Positions 52,291 to 64,000 of a stretch of DNA of 64,000 nucleotides are shown one piece after another. How positions within the stretch are numbered: position 1 is the first letter of the stretch; every line of letters starts with the position of its first letter. The stretch comes from Choristoneura fumiferana (lineage: Eukaryota; Arthropoda; Insecta; Lepidoptera; Tortricidae), in the NCBI RefSeq assembly GCF_025370935.1, contig NC_133477.1:15845656-15909655 (forward strand). The letters run 5' to 3'. The position numbers were made by a program, and so were the translations under genes. Below the pieces are notes generated by a model. The model did no database searches. It worked only from the letters and a program-made list of their open reading frames with translations, and was not told the origin of the DNA.

Positions 52291-53837
52291 CTTCTAATAA
52301 AAGCGAAAGGATGGACTATGAATCTTTGTTACCCCTTCGTCCGAAAACTATAGTTCATAACCAAGGATTGCTCCTGGAAATTTTAGAATGAGTCCCAGTA
52401 GGTTATGGCCTCTCAAAAAGAGGGTCGTGAGTTCGAACCGGGGCTTGCATCTCTATTGTATCTAAATCTAAACGTATGTATGACGAGATAAATTACGTTA
52501 AATTTGTAATTTTATCATGAGTATTTCATGGAAGGAAAATATTTCTAGGAAATTTTGAACACACCTGCAAAGCAATTCTATGTGTGTGTAAGTTTCCAAT
52601 CCACACTGGGCCCTTGTGGGAACTACAGCCCTAGCCCTCTTATTATGTGAAGAGGCTTGTGCCAGTTCCGATTCTGATTTGAATAAACATATTCTGATAT
52701 ATTTTTTTTTTTCAATGTAAAAGAAAATATTAACCACTGAAAGCTAAAAAATGTATACATTTTTTTATATAAATGTGTCACACACCATTGATTCTTTGGG
52801 CACAAAGTTGCCTGCCACATGTGCTTTTTAGCAGTTGGAAAATAATCCTAAAAAGCTTCAAGACGTATTGGAAAACTGCTAAAACTTCTCTAGTTCTCCT
52901 CCCGAAGTTTATCGAGGAAACACGTCACAAATTCCTGGTGAAACTTTTATTTATGCAAACAAATAGTTTTCAATTTTAAGTGCAGCTAAAATTACAGGAA
53001 TCGATTGATATGTATGTGCAGTTAACGGACTGCTGGGCGTTCGTAAAATCGAAAAAAGATTTTTTTTTTAAAGCAAGTTAAGTAGCAATTTAAATCTATT
53101 CCCTTTTATTTTTATTTATGTGCTTTTAGAACTACTTCACTATCAAAGATGATTTTTTTTCCAATTTTTGTATTTAGTTATACGGTTTTTTCTCATTATA
53201 AAAAAAATCCTTAGGAACATGCCAAAGAACAAACTGACGATCAATAAAATATAACCCCTCTTTCTGGCGGCCTTTGGGTAATAAATATTCAAAACTGGAC
53301 AAACCAACAGGTGGTCCAAAGAAAGATAAATAATCGACCAAACGGTCCCTCATCTTTCAAAGTTAACAGAATATTTGATACACTTAACCAACTAGCAGGA
53401 CCCACCCACATATCATCTCACTAAAACTTTCACGAACCAGGTTGAATTCTTCTTTGTATCTCGAAATTATTCAAGTTTATCTTCCCTTCGGATCATAAAG
53501 ACCACACTAAAAAGCGAATAAACCAACGAAGCTACAGCTACTGCCCAGGTAAGGAGTAATTGCTGGCTGGTACCTACATATTAATGCTATTTCATTTACA
53601 ATTCAATCGACACGTCGGTACGAGGCCGCGTCCAACATTTAGTGAAAGATAAACATCACAAAATTAAACATAATAGTCGAGACCCCGAGTGTCTGACACA
53701 CAAAATGTAATACATACAAAATGTAGATACGTTTGCAAGACAAGATTCCACAGTAACCGCTGTGTTTCTACCACGGTAAGTAGCAAAGTATAATTCAGCA
53801 AATTTATCTTTTGTCAAATTGTTATGTATTTATGTAT
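52291..53837. other. Intergenic, no gene seen
   Basis: AT-rich; small frames lack motifs. A tRNA-like fragment GTGAGTTCGAACCGGGGCTT at 52428-52447 resembles a SINE B-box region without the rest. Confidence 0.45.
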
Positions 53838-53930
53838 TAAGGTAAACATACGAGTGCAATAGAGATGACAGCAGGGTGTCGTCTATTGCGCATTAGAGTG
53901 TCGAGCTTTCGGACGTTTACCTTACCTATT
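53838..53930. repeat. Miniature inverted repeat
   Basis: TTAAGGTAAAC on the left and GTTTACCTTAC on the right bound about 90 bases, with an inner pair built on CAATAG/CTATTG. Too small to code. Confidence 0.6.
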
Positions 53931-56280
53931 TATTTTGATGCATTAAATTTTTAACCATTAATACAATCTTTCAGTATAATGTGTCTAGATGGCCCGACCT
54001 TAGCCTAAGGAACCCCCTTTCATATTCAAGGAGTCAAAGAGCAACCAACAAAAGTTATTTGCTCTCTCGCTTCATCAACTTCTAATTATATACAGAAATT
54101 AGCTTCTACTATGAAACCCTTTGAGAGGTAACTTAAACAACAAACCATCCGATACCCCATCGTCAATCAAATAACTCTACAAAAACAAAACATAAAAACG
54201 TCAATAATATTCAATTACGAATATCAGACTCAACTGGAATAGAAAATGTCTCGCGTAATTCCGTTGAAAATTCATTATTTGATTTCACCTTCGCAGACCT
54301 TTGAGGGTGAGGGCCGGGTCGTTATCTCGTCAAACCGGTTTATTGAAAGCGAAATAAAGGCGTTGGATTCTGCCGTCTTGGCACGTCCCTGCTTCAAATC
54401 AAGGTCGGCTCTCATCTGCGTGCCGGGACGTATTAAAAAAGACGCGTGAAGTAGCCCTTAGATATGTTTAATACTGCTGGTAACGATTTCCGATATCAAT
54501 GAAATTCAGCTAAATTGAAAAAGAAACAGAAGTTACGTTTAGAAAAAGAGCAACAAGAATTAGAGTCACTGAAGTATTTTAACTGAATAATCTAACATAA
54601 TTTAAAGACACCGTTTCATGGTAAACCTTCCCGACTGCTTCATCATAATTAGTGGATATCATTCTTGGACAAAGTAAGTATACCTTATGACTATTCTATT
54701 TCTGACAAGCCCAAATAGCCGGCGATGCTGTTTTGTTTTGAAGTACCTGTGCCTTGGTTCAAATTCCATCATCAGATTCAATTCAACCGTTTGCAGTCCA
54801 GGGTTAAAATTTTAATTGTTGAACCTATTTAGATTAGCGTTCCCAGTTTCATATATAACTGTTAAAAGATAACTCTGGTCCGCGCAAACCCGCCATAGTG
54901 AAAAATGTAAGCTCTACCCAACAGCTAAAGCACCAAACATGTCATCAAACAATCACTTTTTAACCTCAATCACAAGCGAGACACAAATAGAGGGCCATAA
55001 TAAAGCACGGCCCACTCATCTTCCGAGCACTCGTCAGTCCCAAAGGTGGTCCTCAATCCGTCGTCGCATTGTTTTGAGACCCTCAGAACACCGGCATAAT
55101 ATCAAGTACGACTCGAATTCTCTTTAATTTTCAAAGGTAGGATTTTCGCACTGCTATTAATGTATTGGGTATTCTTTGGTCACTTGTCCCATTAATCAAT
55201 GAAATGACAGTCTGACAGACCAGTACGCATTCAATTTATATGCTGTAGCAACTTTTTAGTCGTAGGCGACTACACTCTATGCGCTACGCTCGTAACTAGT
55301 AGTAATATGTTTGCATCGTTTGCGCCTCGTAGCAAAAACTACCTACGAACATAAAACCCGATTGTTGGGTTCTTGACACGAAATGTTTTAATGTAATTGT
55401 TGCTAAAGACCATTGTGACACAAGGCAAATCAAACAAATGATAGCGAAATTTCTTGCATAAGTAGTTGCTTGAAGTTGCCTAAATGAAATCGAGAAATGT
55501 TTTATCTACAAAAGGGGGTTTGCTTAAGCAATGGAACGCAATAAAGAGCTTATAAAAAATAGGCATTGGAATCCACTTTTGCTAAGGTTAAAAATTTACG
55601 TAGATAATACCTAGTAGTCATTTTACTTTAGAATAAATTAACGTGTCTCTGAAACACCCTGTCTGAAAGTTATTTTGCTATAATGACACATTGGCATTTC
55701 GTTGTGAAACGTGTAAGTATTTTTATTTAATCGATTAAATTCCCATACAAAGTACTGCTGCTAGTCGTTTAAAAAATCCTTTATTAATAATGATCAAAAA
55801 TAAGATTAGTTGTTAGTTATTCTAATTTCCGCAAACTATTGTTTAACTTCCTTCTTTATTTAACTTCGTTTTAGTGTGCATCAAAATTTGATAATCGAAT
55901 TTAATCCACTTCCAGTAGTCAGTTGAATTAGAACAAAACTAGAGTCAAAAGAAAACTTCAGTCGGTAGAAATACAAAAGCAATTATATAAAGTGCGATCG
56001 GGTTTCCCTTTAATATTCAAACGTAGAATAAAATTACTCACAACGCGTGTACGAGAACGTGATAAATACGCGATCGAGATCGGGGTATCAATTTCATTTT
56101 ATTGAAATTGCTTTTAGAAATTACGTCTTACGTGTTTCATTGGAAATACAGACTGCGGCATGTATTTGGTAAAGAAAACCGTTGAAAATATTTAAATTGT
56201 GTTTGTTCATAAAAATGTCTACACCAGAAAGAGTAACAAGCATATTCCTTATCGTAGTAGTAATATTAGATACGTATTAG
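53931..56280. other. Intergenic, no gene seen
   Basis: A frame at 54246-54449 has mixed composition but no recognisable motif or splice context. 55245-55340 is CG-rich (GTCGTAGGCGACTACACTC) and may be a repeat remnant. Confidence 0.4.
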
Positions 56281-57245
56281 GCGCTTCGCCAACCAGCCGC
56301 TGCGTCATTTCAAAGAATAAGTGGTAATTTCAAGTAGTGGTAACAGTGAAACGTCATTGAGCGGTCATTTTAAGAAATGGTCATTTCAAGAAGTGTTAAA
56401 TTCTCATTCTGGTCCTACATGACTGAACAGGTATTTTTTTCCAAATTTAGGACAATTATCATCAGAAGCGAGTGAAATTCAATTTGCCAGATTTGAAGTC
56501 AAGTTACAGATATACACGCTAAGGTTCTCCTGTGGTAGCCCGAAAAAATTTAATCCTAATTTCACCACCACTAATTTCACTAGCCCTAAAATCAAAAAGC
56601 CGATTTTTTTATTTTCCTTAATATTCATTAGCTCTAATTTTAGCATTCCGAATTTACGTGGTACCTAATTTCACTAGCCCTAAAACTAAAAAGCCGAATT
56701 TTTGATTTTCCTTACTATTCATTAGCCCTAACATCAAAAAGCTAAAAACATTATTTTCGTCAAATGTATTGATTGGAACACCTTAATTTAGCAACATATT
56801 GAATGGCATCCATCCTTCCTACTTTCCTAGTGGGAGTTATCTTGGCTGCTATAAAAAATAAACCTAACATCGAAGCTAGCGTAGCTCCCGCCTTAGCCTT
56901 CTGAACTTAACCTATCCAAGTCGCTTCTTCTCCAAACCGTCTTGCTCGCTCGCTTCGCTCGCTCGCACGAATTTTATTTTATCTTTAGTCAAGTAAACAT
57001 TAGGGTTCATAACTTTAGATCTATTAATCATTAGGAATGATCATTATAGGTTTTAGTAATTTAGAGCAATTAATGGTTAGTGCAAGTAACCATTAGGATG
57101 TAAAACTTTAGGTCTAGTAATCAATTCGGACATACAAGTTTAGCTGTCATGATATTAGGGCTAAGGAAAATGATATCTAACGTTGGTATGCCTAGTGAAA
57201 TTAGCTTTTATGATATTCGGTCTAGTGAGGGTGAACCACACGCAA
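56281..57245. repeat. Complex repeat built from short related words
   Basis: TAATTTCACTAGCCCTAAAA and AAAAAGCCGA occur twice about 100 bases apart (56562 and 56664), with TTCATTAGCCCTAAC nearby. The right half carries their reverse themes (ATTAGGGCTAAGG, TTCGGTCTAGTGAGG). TCGCTCGCTTCGCTCGCTCG lies near 56944. Confidence 0.6.
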
Positions 57246-57923
57246 ATCTTGTAAACTAAATAAAAGCTTCTACAAAGTATTTTTGGGAAATTAATATCTA
57301 TAATCGATTGTAGAATTACGAGTACATAATATGAAAGTTCAAGAATAATTTAATCAATCAAACTAACACGAGTTATTTTGATCACCAAGACGGTACTATG
57401 ACTACCATATTAACCGCTAATGTCTAGTGCTACAAGGTGGCACTTGTACCTACTAATAATAAGTTCTTTTAACAGTTGAGTAACAAGCAAGAAAGTGTAA
57501 AAATGTTCTCCTTGAATAAACTTCATCAAAAAGGTGCGACAGAATGTTCCACTAAAGAACATTTTCTTTAGAAAAACCTATATCTTGAAAACTTCGGTCT
57601 TACAGCTAGGAAACTAAGTTAAAGAAGTTTTTATACTTCTTTAGTTCTCTAATTGCGATTGAATAGGACAGGAAAAAGTATGCTCAAAACTAGTCTAAAG
57701 TTCGTTAAATCTTAACACGGACGTTCCTTTAGTAGCTTTGGAGGCTCTTTTGTGTCGTCCTCTAATAAAAGACGTTTTTAAACAGATACGCAATATTTTT
57801 TACTTCTGTTTTGTCTTTCCTATTCAAGTTCAGTAACATTAATAATTTATAAAAAAAGTTTTCCAAAGTATTTGATTAAACTAAAGTGTTGTCAAAATTC
57901 TACTGAATACGCCTGTCCAGGGG

Positions 57924-58286
57924 TATACCGGGTGGGCCGTGTAACAGGAGCAAAAAATTAAAACACAGGTTCTGCTCGGCTACTCAAATTGAACTATTTT
58001 AGTTCTGCAACATTAAAAAATTAAGTAATTTTATCATTATGTTTATTCCAAACAAATCAAATGGTATTTTCAATGCACAGCATCCAAATGCGTATAAATG
58101 ACATCGCCTATCACGTGAGAAAATGATGGATTTCGCAATACATTGCTCGTCCAATTAAACTTTTAAACTATAATAAAAATCGTAATACAAGTTATCTTCA
58201 AAAGTTGTAGAACTAAATTAGCTCAAGATGAAGAGTGAAAGTTGTGGATTAATTTTTTACTCCTGTTACAGGGCCCACCTTGTATA
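57924..58286 (-). repeat. MITE copy 2, inverted relative to copy 1
   Basis: It starts TATACCGGGTGGGCCGTGTA and ends CAGGGCCCACCTTGTATAA. The internal sequence is the reverse complement of 48231-48591, with divergence. Confidence 0.85.
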
Positions 58287-59639
58287 ACCAGTGTCAACAA
58301 GAAAAAGTGACTATTTTTTTTTTATAATATAAATCAAAATCATTGCATCCGCATAGCAGGAGCCAGATGCACAAGAAATTTTCATTTTAAATTAAAAAAT
58401 ACGAGATTTATTTTTATTTAACCCCTACCGGGTATGTTATAAATTGGACAGCTATAATAAGATGCAGATTTTTTTAATAGAAAGCCAGTTTAATCGAGAC
58501 GCTTCTTAGCTAAGTTTAAATAAAATCGGTTTAGTCGTTTTTGAGATACTGCACTTTAAAATGATAATGTCGGGAGTCTTAACAAGTAAATCAACTCCGC
58601 CACTACATACGTAGATAATAGTAAAATTCAGATTAAGATTTGAACAAAACAAACCTATTGCAATAAATAAACTAAGCACGTTAAAAAAGTCGCAATAAAA
58701 AAAACTAGTTACGAGTAAACAGTGACATCTACTATTGTCCAGAGTAGGTACCTAGTACCTAACTATTAAACAAAGGACAGATTATATATGAAGCCACACA
58801 TTTTTTTAAAGTTATATACGGTACCTGCATATACCCGATACCATTGCCAAATAATCAAAATACTATACAGACCTATAATAAATTAAGTAATAAAGTTACG
58901 ACAAAAAATTAAACTTACAGATACTGTACACAGATTCGCAAAACTATATTATAGTCTCCTTTCGCTGTTGAAAAGACTACAAGTATACGTGAAAAAAGGA
59001 GCTGTAATGACGTACTTTGCGACGAGGTACTTTAATTTACACACGGAGGTGAGACGGCTCGTTCAGAAGATTATACGAGCGCTTAGTTGATATTTATATC
59101 GTGTCATTAAGCTTTCGTACTTGGGTACTAATATTATTATTCTCTTTAGAATATAATTTAATATGAGAGTTATGTTTATTGTTTGCTATAGGAGTTATAT
59201 GTATTGTAACCTTATATTGTTTAAAACTTTCACAATTTTACTTTTAATTTTACTAACACATACGGAACTTAATTGTGATATTTATGTATCGATATTAGTA
59301 GTCTAATCGTGACTACAATTGCTACATTAAAGCCAAAACATCGAGGTTATTTTATCAATTAAAAAGCGTGATAAACTCCCGGGTGTATAATGAAATATTT
59401 TTATTTCTTTTAAAAAGCTAAATTCATGTGAAAATTTTCGTTAGCAATTAGCTTCATCCTTAATATGCTAGACGTTTAGAGAAACAAGCTAATTTGTAAA
59501 TCAATACTGAAATACGGTATTTGACTATTTTGTATATGTTTTATAAATTAAAACTACACAATGCCTGTTATCGAATAGAAAAACAATTTTTAAGCTACCT
59601 TTACAAATAACAAAGTTATAAAGGTTTGAAATTCAAGAT
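58287..59639. other. Intergenic, no gene seen
   Basis: Very AT-rich; nothing supported. Confidence 0.45.
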
Positions 59640-59770
59640 TAGACAGAGAAAGACATACTGGCATGTGACGTCACACGCCAGTACCGCCATACTTACTGCA
59701 TAGAGAAAAGCGTTTGAGAAAGAGACAGGTATATAGATTTTTCAAAAAATCACTATAAATTCAATTTTCA
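59640..59770. repeat. Interspersed repeat with a GTGACGTCAC palindrome
   Basis: CTGGCATGTGACGTCACACG is largely palindromic and is followed by CATAGAGAAAAGCGTTTGAG and GAAAGAGACAGGTATATAG, words I associate with dispersed lepidopteran repeats. Confidence 0.45.
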
Positions 59771-61888
59771 ACCGATTTAAATTTTCTCTTCGCTAAACAC
59801 TTTGTTTATCTATATTTTCATAATAATATTAAGATATGGCAAAATCAGAAATTGTCCAATACCGTATTTTAATTATTTATACCTTATCGCTTTTAATTTA
59901 CAAAAATACGCGGACATCTCTACCTCACGTAATGTACCTACAAAGCAGATAAATATGGAAGCCTGAACAGAGCTGGCTTATCATGGAAATGTACATAATT
60001 CCAAACATTTCCAGGAAATTAAAAACACCCGGAGTGAAAGTGCCTCATTACTTATTCTTGGCGGTAACCGGGAACTTCACGCGAAATAGAAAAATAAATA
60101 AGAGACCTGAATGTGCAGAGAAGAGATTACTTGATTATAATCTGTCTGTGACATGCAATTAGTCCTTGTTACAGGAACTAACTTTTTTAATACTAGCTTC
60201 TCACCGCTTTTCTCGTGTTAACCTTTAAGTCTAACCAAATAGCTAGCAGTGAATTGAAACTTTGGGATTTCACTCTATGCCCACAGGGTCCAGGTACGAA
60301 GGATATCGTAAAAGAGATAGTAAGAGAGAAACCTGGTAAAAACGACTGGCAACCAAAAGGCAGCAGGGCTATTACAAAACTCGAAACTCGAAGTTCGTGT
60401 TGTGCGGTCCCTCTCGCTCTCGTATTAAATAGTATAAGTGTCAGAGGGGCGAACATTTTGAAACATTTTTTTTTTGTTTTTGAATATTCAATAATTGTCG
60501 GTTACAATTTGAGAAGCTCAAAAAATTCAAAAGTTCTCACATGGTGCGAACCTGAGCTCAAAGCCACGATCGTCTGATGAAAAGTTCATAGATCAAACCA
60601 GTAGGCTACTATGGCCACAAAACAGATAGGTACAGAAATCAATCTACATACAAAGTGAGCTCGAGAAACGCACACATAGACACTGCTCACGGACACGATA
60701 TCTCGGACCGGTTGGGACCAGCCAGTGCGAGCGCGAGTGCCATCCGCTTGAGACACCAGTCTGTAAACTTTTTTTGTGCAATAATGGAGAATACGAATTA
60801 ATTAAGTACACTTTAAATATAATAATCGTGCATTTCGCCAATGTCAAAATCGTCGCAAGATATTTTCTGTGACTTTGTAATATAATATAACAATGACATT
60901 AACATTTAAATATTTTAGTTATTATTAATTTATATTTCGATTATTCCCGTTTAATTCCCAACAATAAACCCAACAACTAGATACGAGTGCAGTGCCACTA
61001 CCACAATAGTTTTTTGTGCATAAGCCATAGTTGACAACCCTAGAGCGACCGCCGAGCGTAGGTATGAAAAGTGAAGTACATACATGAGATTGACTTCTAT
61101 ATACCTATCTGTTTTGTGCTATGGCTCATACAGTATAAATTTAAATGAAAACATCTTTAATATTTGCCTTCCAAATTTAAAAAACGGTAAATTACCCGTT
61201 TGTCTGCGTCCATTGGAGCCCAGCTGTCTTTTTGACGCAGATAATTTACCTTTAAGATTTTATGCGAAAATTTTTCCTTGTTTTTTCCTTTTAAAATTTG
61301 CTATTTATTTTGCTTTCAGGTCTTTGCTACAGTAAAAATATCTTACTTTTTTCTTTCATTTGTTAAATTGCGAAAATGACAAGATCAAAAGCCGATTGTA
61401 ATCCGCAGTTAGAAAAAAAAAAAACATTAACGAGGTCAACATTTACCCTTACATTAGCAGCTAAGCCGCTTACGTCTTGCTTATTGGCGATTGCCTTTTC
61501 AATAACTTATCAGTAATTAAATTATTGAACCCGGATTATCTGTTTCTTGGCTCTCGATCTAATAAACTCGAGATTACAACTACTCAATTAATTTGTTTCC
61601 TAAACTTGGACGGTTCTGCCTGTCATTATTAAAGTGGTAACATTGTTCTAATTGAAGAAACCATATTCAAATAGTTTACTGTAGTTATGTTTTTTATAGT
61701 TTGTTTTTTATCCGGTTTCATTATAAAACAGCTTGTGTAATTCACACCTTCATATTAAGTAATTTTTATTTCAATTAGAACATATTGAAGATAATCGGCG
61801 AACATACATAAAAAAAGTACAAACATTGGAACGTAGAACCTCCTACTTTTTTGAAGTCGTTTAAAAAACAGAAAACAAATGCTGGTGT
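59771..61888. other. Intergenic, no gene seen
   Basis: 60340-60450 contains CGAAACTCGAAGTTCGTGTT and GGTCCCTCTCGCTCTCGTAT, probably an old repeat. Other frames are short and lack motifs. Confidence 0.4.
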
Positions 61889-62541
61889 AGGTAGTGTTGT
61901 GACAACCCAAATGACGAGACTCGACTCAGTAAATAGGAACTCCTTTTTTGCAGAACTTCCAACTTAGCAAGTCTCGCGAACTAAGCGAGTCTCGCGTAAG
62001 ACTCGAGTCCTTTTTCTGCGTTCCAGTCCTTTGGTTTAACGAGTCGTACTCGAGCCGTATTATTGTTTGAGCCCACCTCACCTTCGAAGATAACACAGAA
62101 GAAGAAGAAGAGAATACTGTTATAAATATACAGTTATAAATATATCCATGTTTAATAATTAATTGTTTTTCCCTTAACTATTCAGTGTTAGTGTTAAGCC
62201 CTCCTCCCCTACATTACTAATTAGAGACTGATTCAATTTACCAATTTTAATTACTTGTTATTTTATGTTTTGTTATCTCTATTTAGCTAGACTCGGAGTC
62301 ATATTGTGAATCTAGCCGCAAGTCTAATTTGGAAACTATTAGTCACAGTGAAAAACTCCAGTCTTTTCGAAGACTCTAGCCATAGAGAAAACTCGAGTCG
62401 CTGGACTCACGATCGATAGTTTAGCTACTCACGCTCGACACGATTCGGGACTTGGAGTCTTCGAGTACCACGAGTCGTCTATTAAATGAGTCGAGTCTAC
62501 AAAATAAGGACTCCAGAACTCGAGTCCTTTACAACACTAGG
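61889..62541. repeat. GAGTC/GACTC-rich element
   Basis: It starts TAGTGTTGTGACAACCC and ends CTTTACAACACTAGG, a short terminal inverted repeat. About 17 copies of GAGTC or GACTC lie inside, many as ACTCGAGTC. No ORF was found. Confidence 0.65.
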
Positions 62542-62871
62542 TTAGGGATCGAACCCGGGTCTTTGTCAATCCGGGACGCTTACTGAATCACTACACTAAC
62601 CCGTTACTAATTTACCTTTACCTTTTTTACTGTTTTGACCTTCATATTCCAACAGCAATCCCGAAGGAATCGTCTTGTTGAAATGGCTACAGCATCCTTC
62701 GTCTCCCGCAACGATAAACATGTTTACGAAACGTCCACCTGTCAGTTGACTGCTTAATTGATGTTCGTTTCCAAACTTTAAAGACAACTTTACGATAGAC
62801 AGGGTCCCCAAAAATACCAAAAAAAAAATTTTTTTTAACTGCGTTATATTCATTTAATCAACATCCATCAT
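62542..62871. other. Intergenic, no gene seen
   Basis: ATCGAACCCGGGTCTTTGTC at 62549-62568 resembles a tRNA-like B-box region read on the minus strand, without a full SINE. Nothing else is supported. Confidence 0.4.
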
Positions 62872-63062
62872 CAATATCATCATCCCAGCCTATATACGTC
62901 CCACTGCTGGGCAGAAGCATCTCAGAATGACGGCTTGGGCCGTAGCTCCCACGCGGGCCCAGTGAGGAAATTCACACACACATCACTGAATTGCTTCGCA
63001 GGTTTGTGCAGTTTTCCTCACAATGTTTTCCTTCACCGTAAAACTTGTGGCAAATTTAAAGC
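62872..63062 (+). repeat. LINE 3'-end fragment
   Basis: ATCATCATCCCAGCCTATAT, ACGTCCCACTGCTGGGCAGA and TTTTCCTTCACCGTAAAACT are the well-repeated LINE tail words also seen at 33250. Confidence 0.65.
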
Positions 63063-63842
63063 GAGCGAGCAAAGTGAGCCTGGTGGGCTACAAAATTATC
63101 AGCAAGTCTAACTTTTTATTTAAAAGGCAGCCATATGTATTTTATAGGCAGTCATTTTATACGTGAAAACGCGTGATTTAATAATGAAATACTGTAATAA
63201 ACCCTTAACGATGTATCACAAGTATATACCTAAAGAAGAAAATTCGCGAATCAAACGGTCTTCAATAAATGCCTACATTGTTTTTCATATATATAGACTC
63301 GAATAGGTATACTGCAAAACACAAACGTGTTTTCTATTTGCTAGTACGGAATCGTTAAACCTCGAGTTCAAAATCGCCCAAAGCTGTTTCTTTTAAAACT
63401 CGAAAACGAAAACTCGAAAGTTTTAAGTTGTCACACTTTTATAAATCCATCGAAAAAGTCGAGTGAAAATGAAGTGACGCTAAGAACGGCTTATCACGAA
63501 TCGAGCGTTCTGAAAATAAAAATACTTTGGAAAAGTTCACACGAAAATCCCTCCCGCCAGATGACAATTTCATGACTTCACTTTGCTTTCTTCGCCATTG
63601 TAAGTTGTTAAACTTATTTTTTATAGGCAAATCACATTTTATTTTGTTCGCGAAAATTTAGTCTTTCTAAGTATGATAAGAAACTTATTTATTTTACTTT
63701 TTTATTTTTTGGTTTTAGGGACGCGCTTATTAGTTTCTAAAACCTTAGAATCTTAACTTTAAAAAATCAAATTATAATTAATGTAAAGTGTTATGGTCAA
63801 CTTTAATTCATGAGCCACCATGGAACCTTTTCAAAGTAATAG
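63063..63842. other. Right-hand flank, no gene seen
   Basis: AT-rich. A minus-strand frame at 63439-63630 has no recognisable motif. Confidence 0.4.
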
Positions 63843-63966
63843 TACATTGTTAAGAGCGGTAAATAAGGAATTACGAACGAGTCTATTTGAAGCCCGAAGT
63901 CGAAGACTGAGGGCTTTAATGAGTCGATGTTCGTAATTCTAGTACCGCCCGTGCGACTTACAATGT
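63843..63966. repeat. Small palindromic element
   Basis: ACATTGTTAAGAGCGGTA and GGAATTACGAACGAGTC on the left are mirrored by GTCGATGTTCGTAATTC and TACCGCCCGTGCGACTTACA on the right, around GAAGTCGAAGACTGAGGGC. Confidence 0.75.
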
Positions 63967-64000
63967 TTTTCATCACATTTGCGAGTAAATTTTTATGTTT

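Noticed and set aside
54246..54449. Small plus-strand frame of 67 codons
   Set aside because: Mixed composition, but no recognisable domain, splice sites or repeat context; not enough to call a gene.
60215..60577. Plus-strand frame of 120 codons
   Set aside because: It overlaps an opposite frame and repeat-like sequence (CGAAACTCGAAGTTCG); no motif.

Overview
The window is insect nuclear DNA, most likely from a moth or butterfly. The evidence is AT-rich, intron-rich sequence full of short repeats that I recognise as lepidopteran: TCTGTCTG-containing elements ending in GCAAAAGCTAGT, a tRNA-derived SINE with intact A and B boxes, and several LINE 3' tails. No species can be named from the sequence.

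One large protein-coding gene dominates. From 11364 to 38354 on the plus strand there are 29 consecutive exon positions (30 exons, one position having two alternatives), all with GT-AG introns and matching phases. They encode the last ~2,018 residues of a four-domain T-type (Cav3) voltage-gated calcium channel, the orthologue of Drosophila Ca-alpha1T. The window starts inside the gene: the first exon seen begins at the S4-S5 linker/S5 of domain I, so earlier exons lie to the left and 1-11363 is intron. The pore residues read E-E-D-D across domains I-IV, the T-type signature. The stop codon, 3' UTR and two AATAAA signals are present.

The most interesting system is a pair of mutually exclusive exons (22397-22514 and 23998-24163). 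They encode two versions of the domain II S5-pore turret, one with three cysteines and one with five. The reading frame enforces the choice: including both or skipping both gives an early stop. In snail Cav3 channels the equivalent switch changes sodium against calcium permeation.

Layout. 1-3064: an antisense, damaged Ty3/gypsy retrotransposon. 4660-8772: lepidopteran repeats with Helitron-like ends, enclosing a 5'-truncated reverse transcriptase/endonuclease gene. 10869-11334: a long inverted repeat just before the first channel exon. 11364-38354: channel exons, with a possible antisense coding exon in one intron and many small repeats. 38355-38716: 3' UTR. 38717-64000: no confident cellular gene; MITE-like inverted repeats, SINE and LINE remnants, a decayed coding fragment and otherwise unassigned AT-rich DNA.
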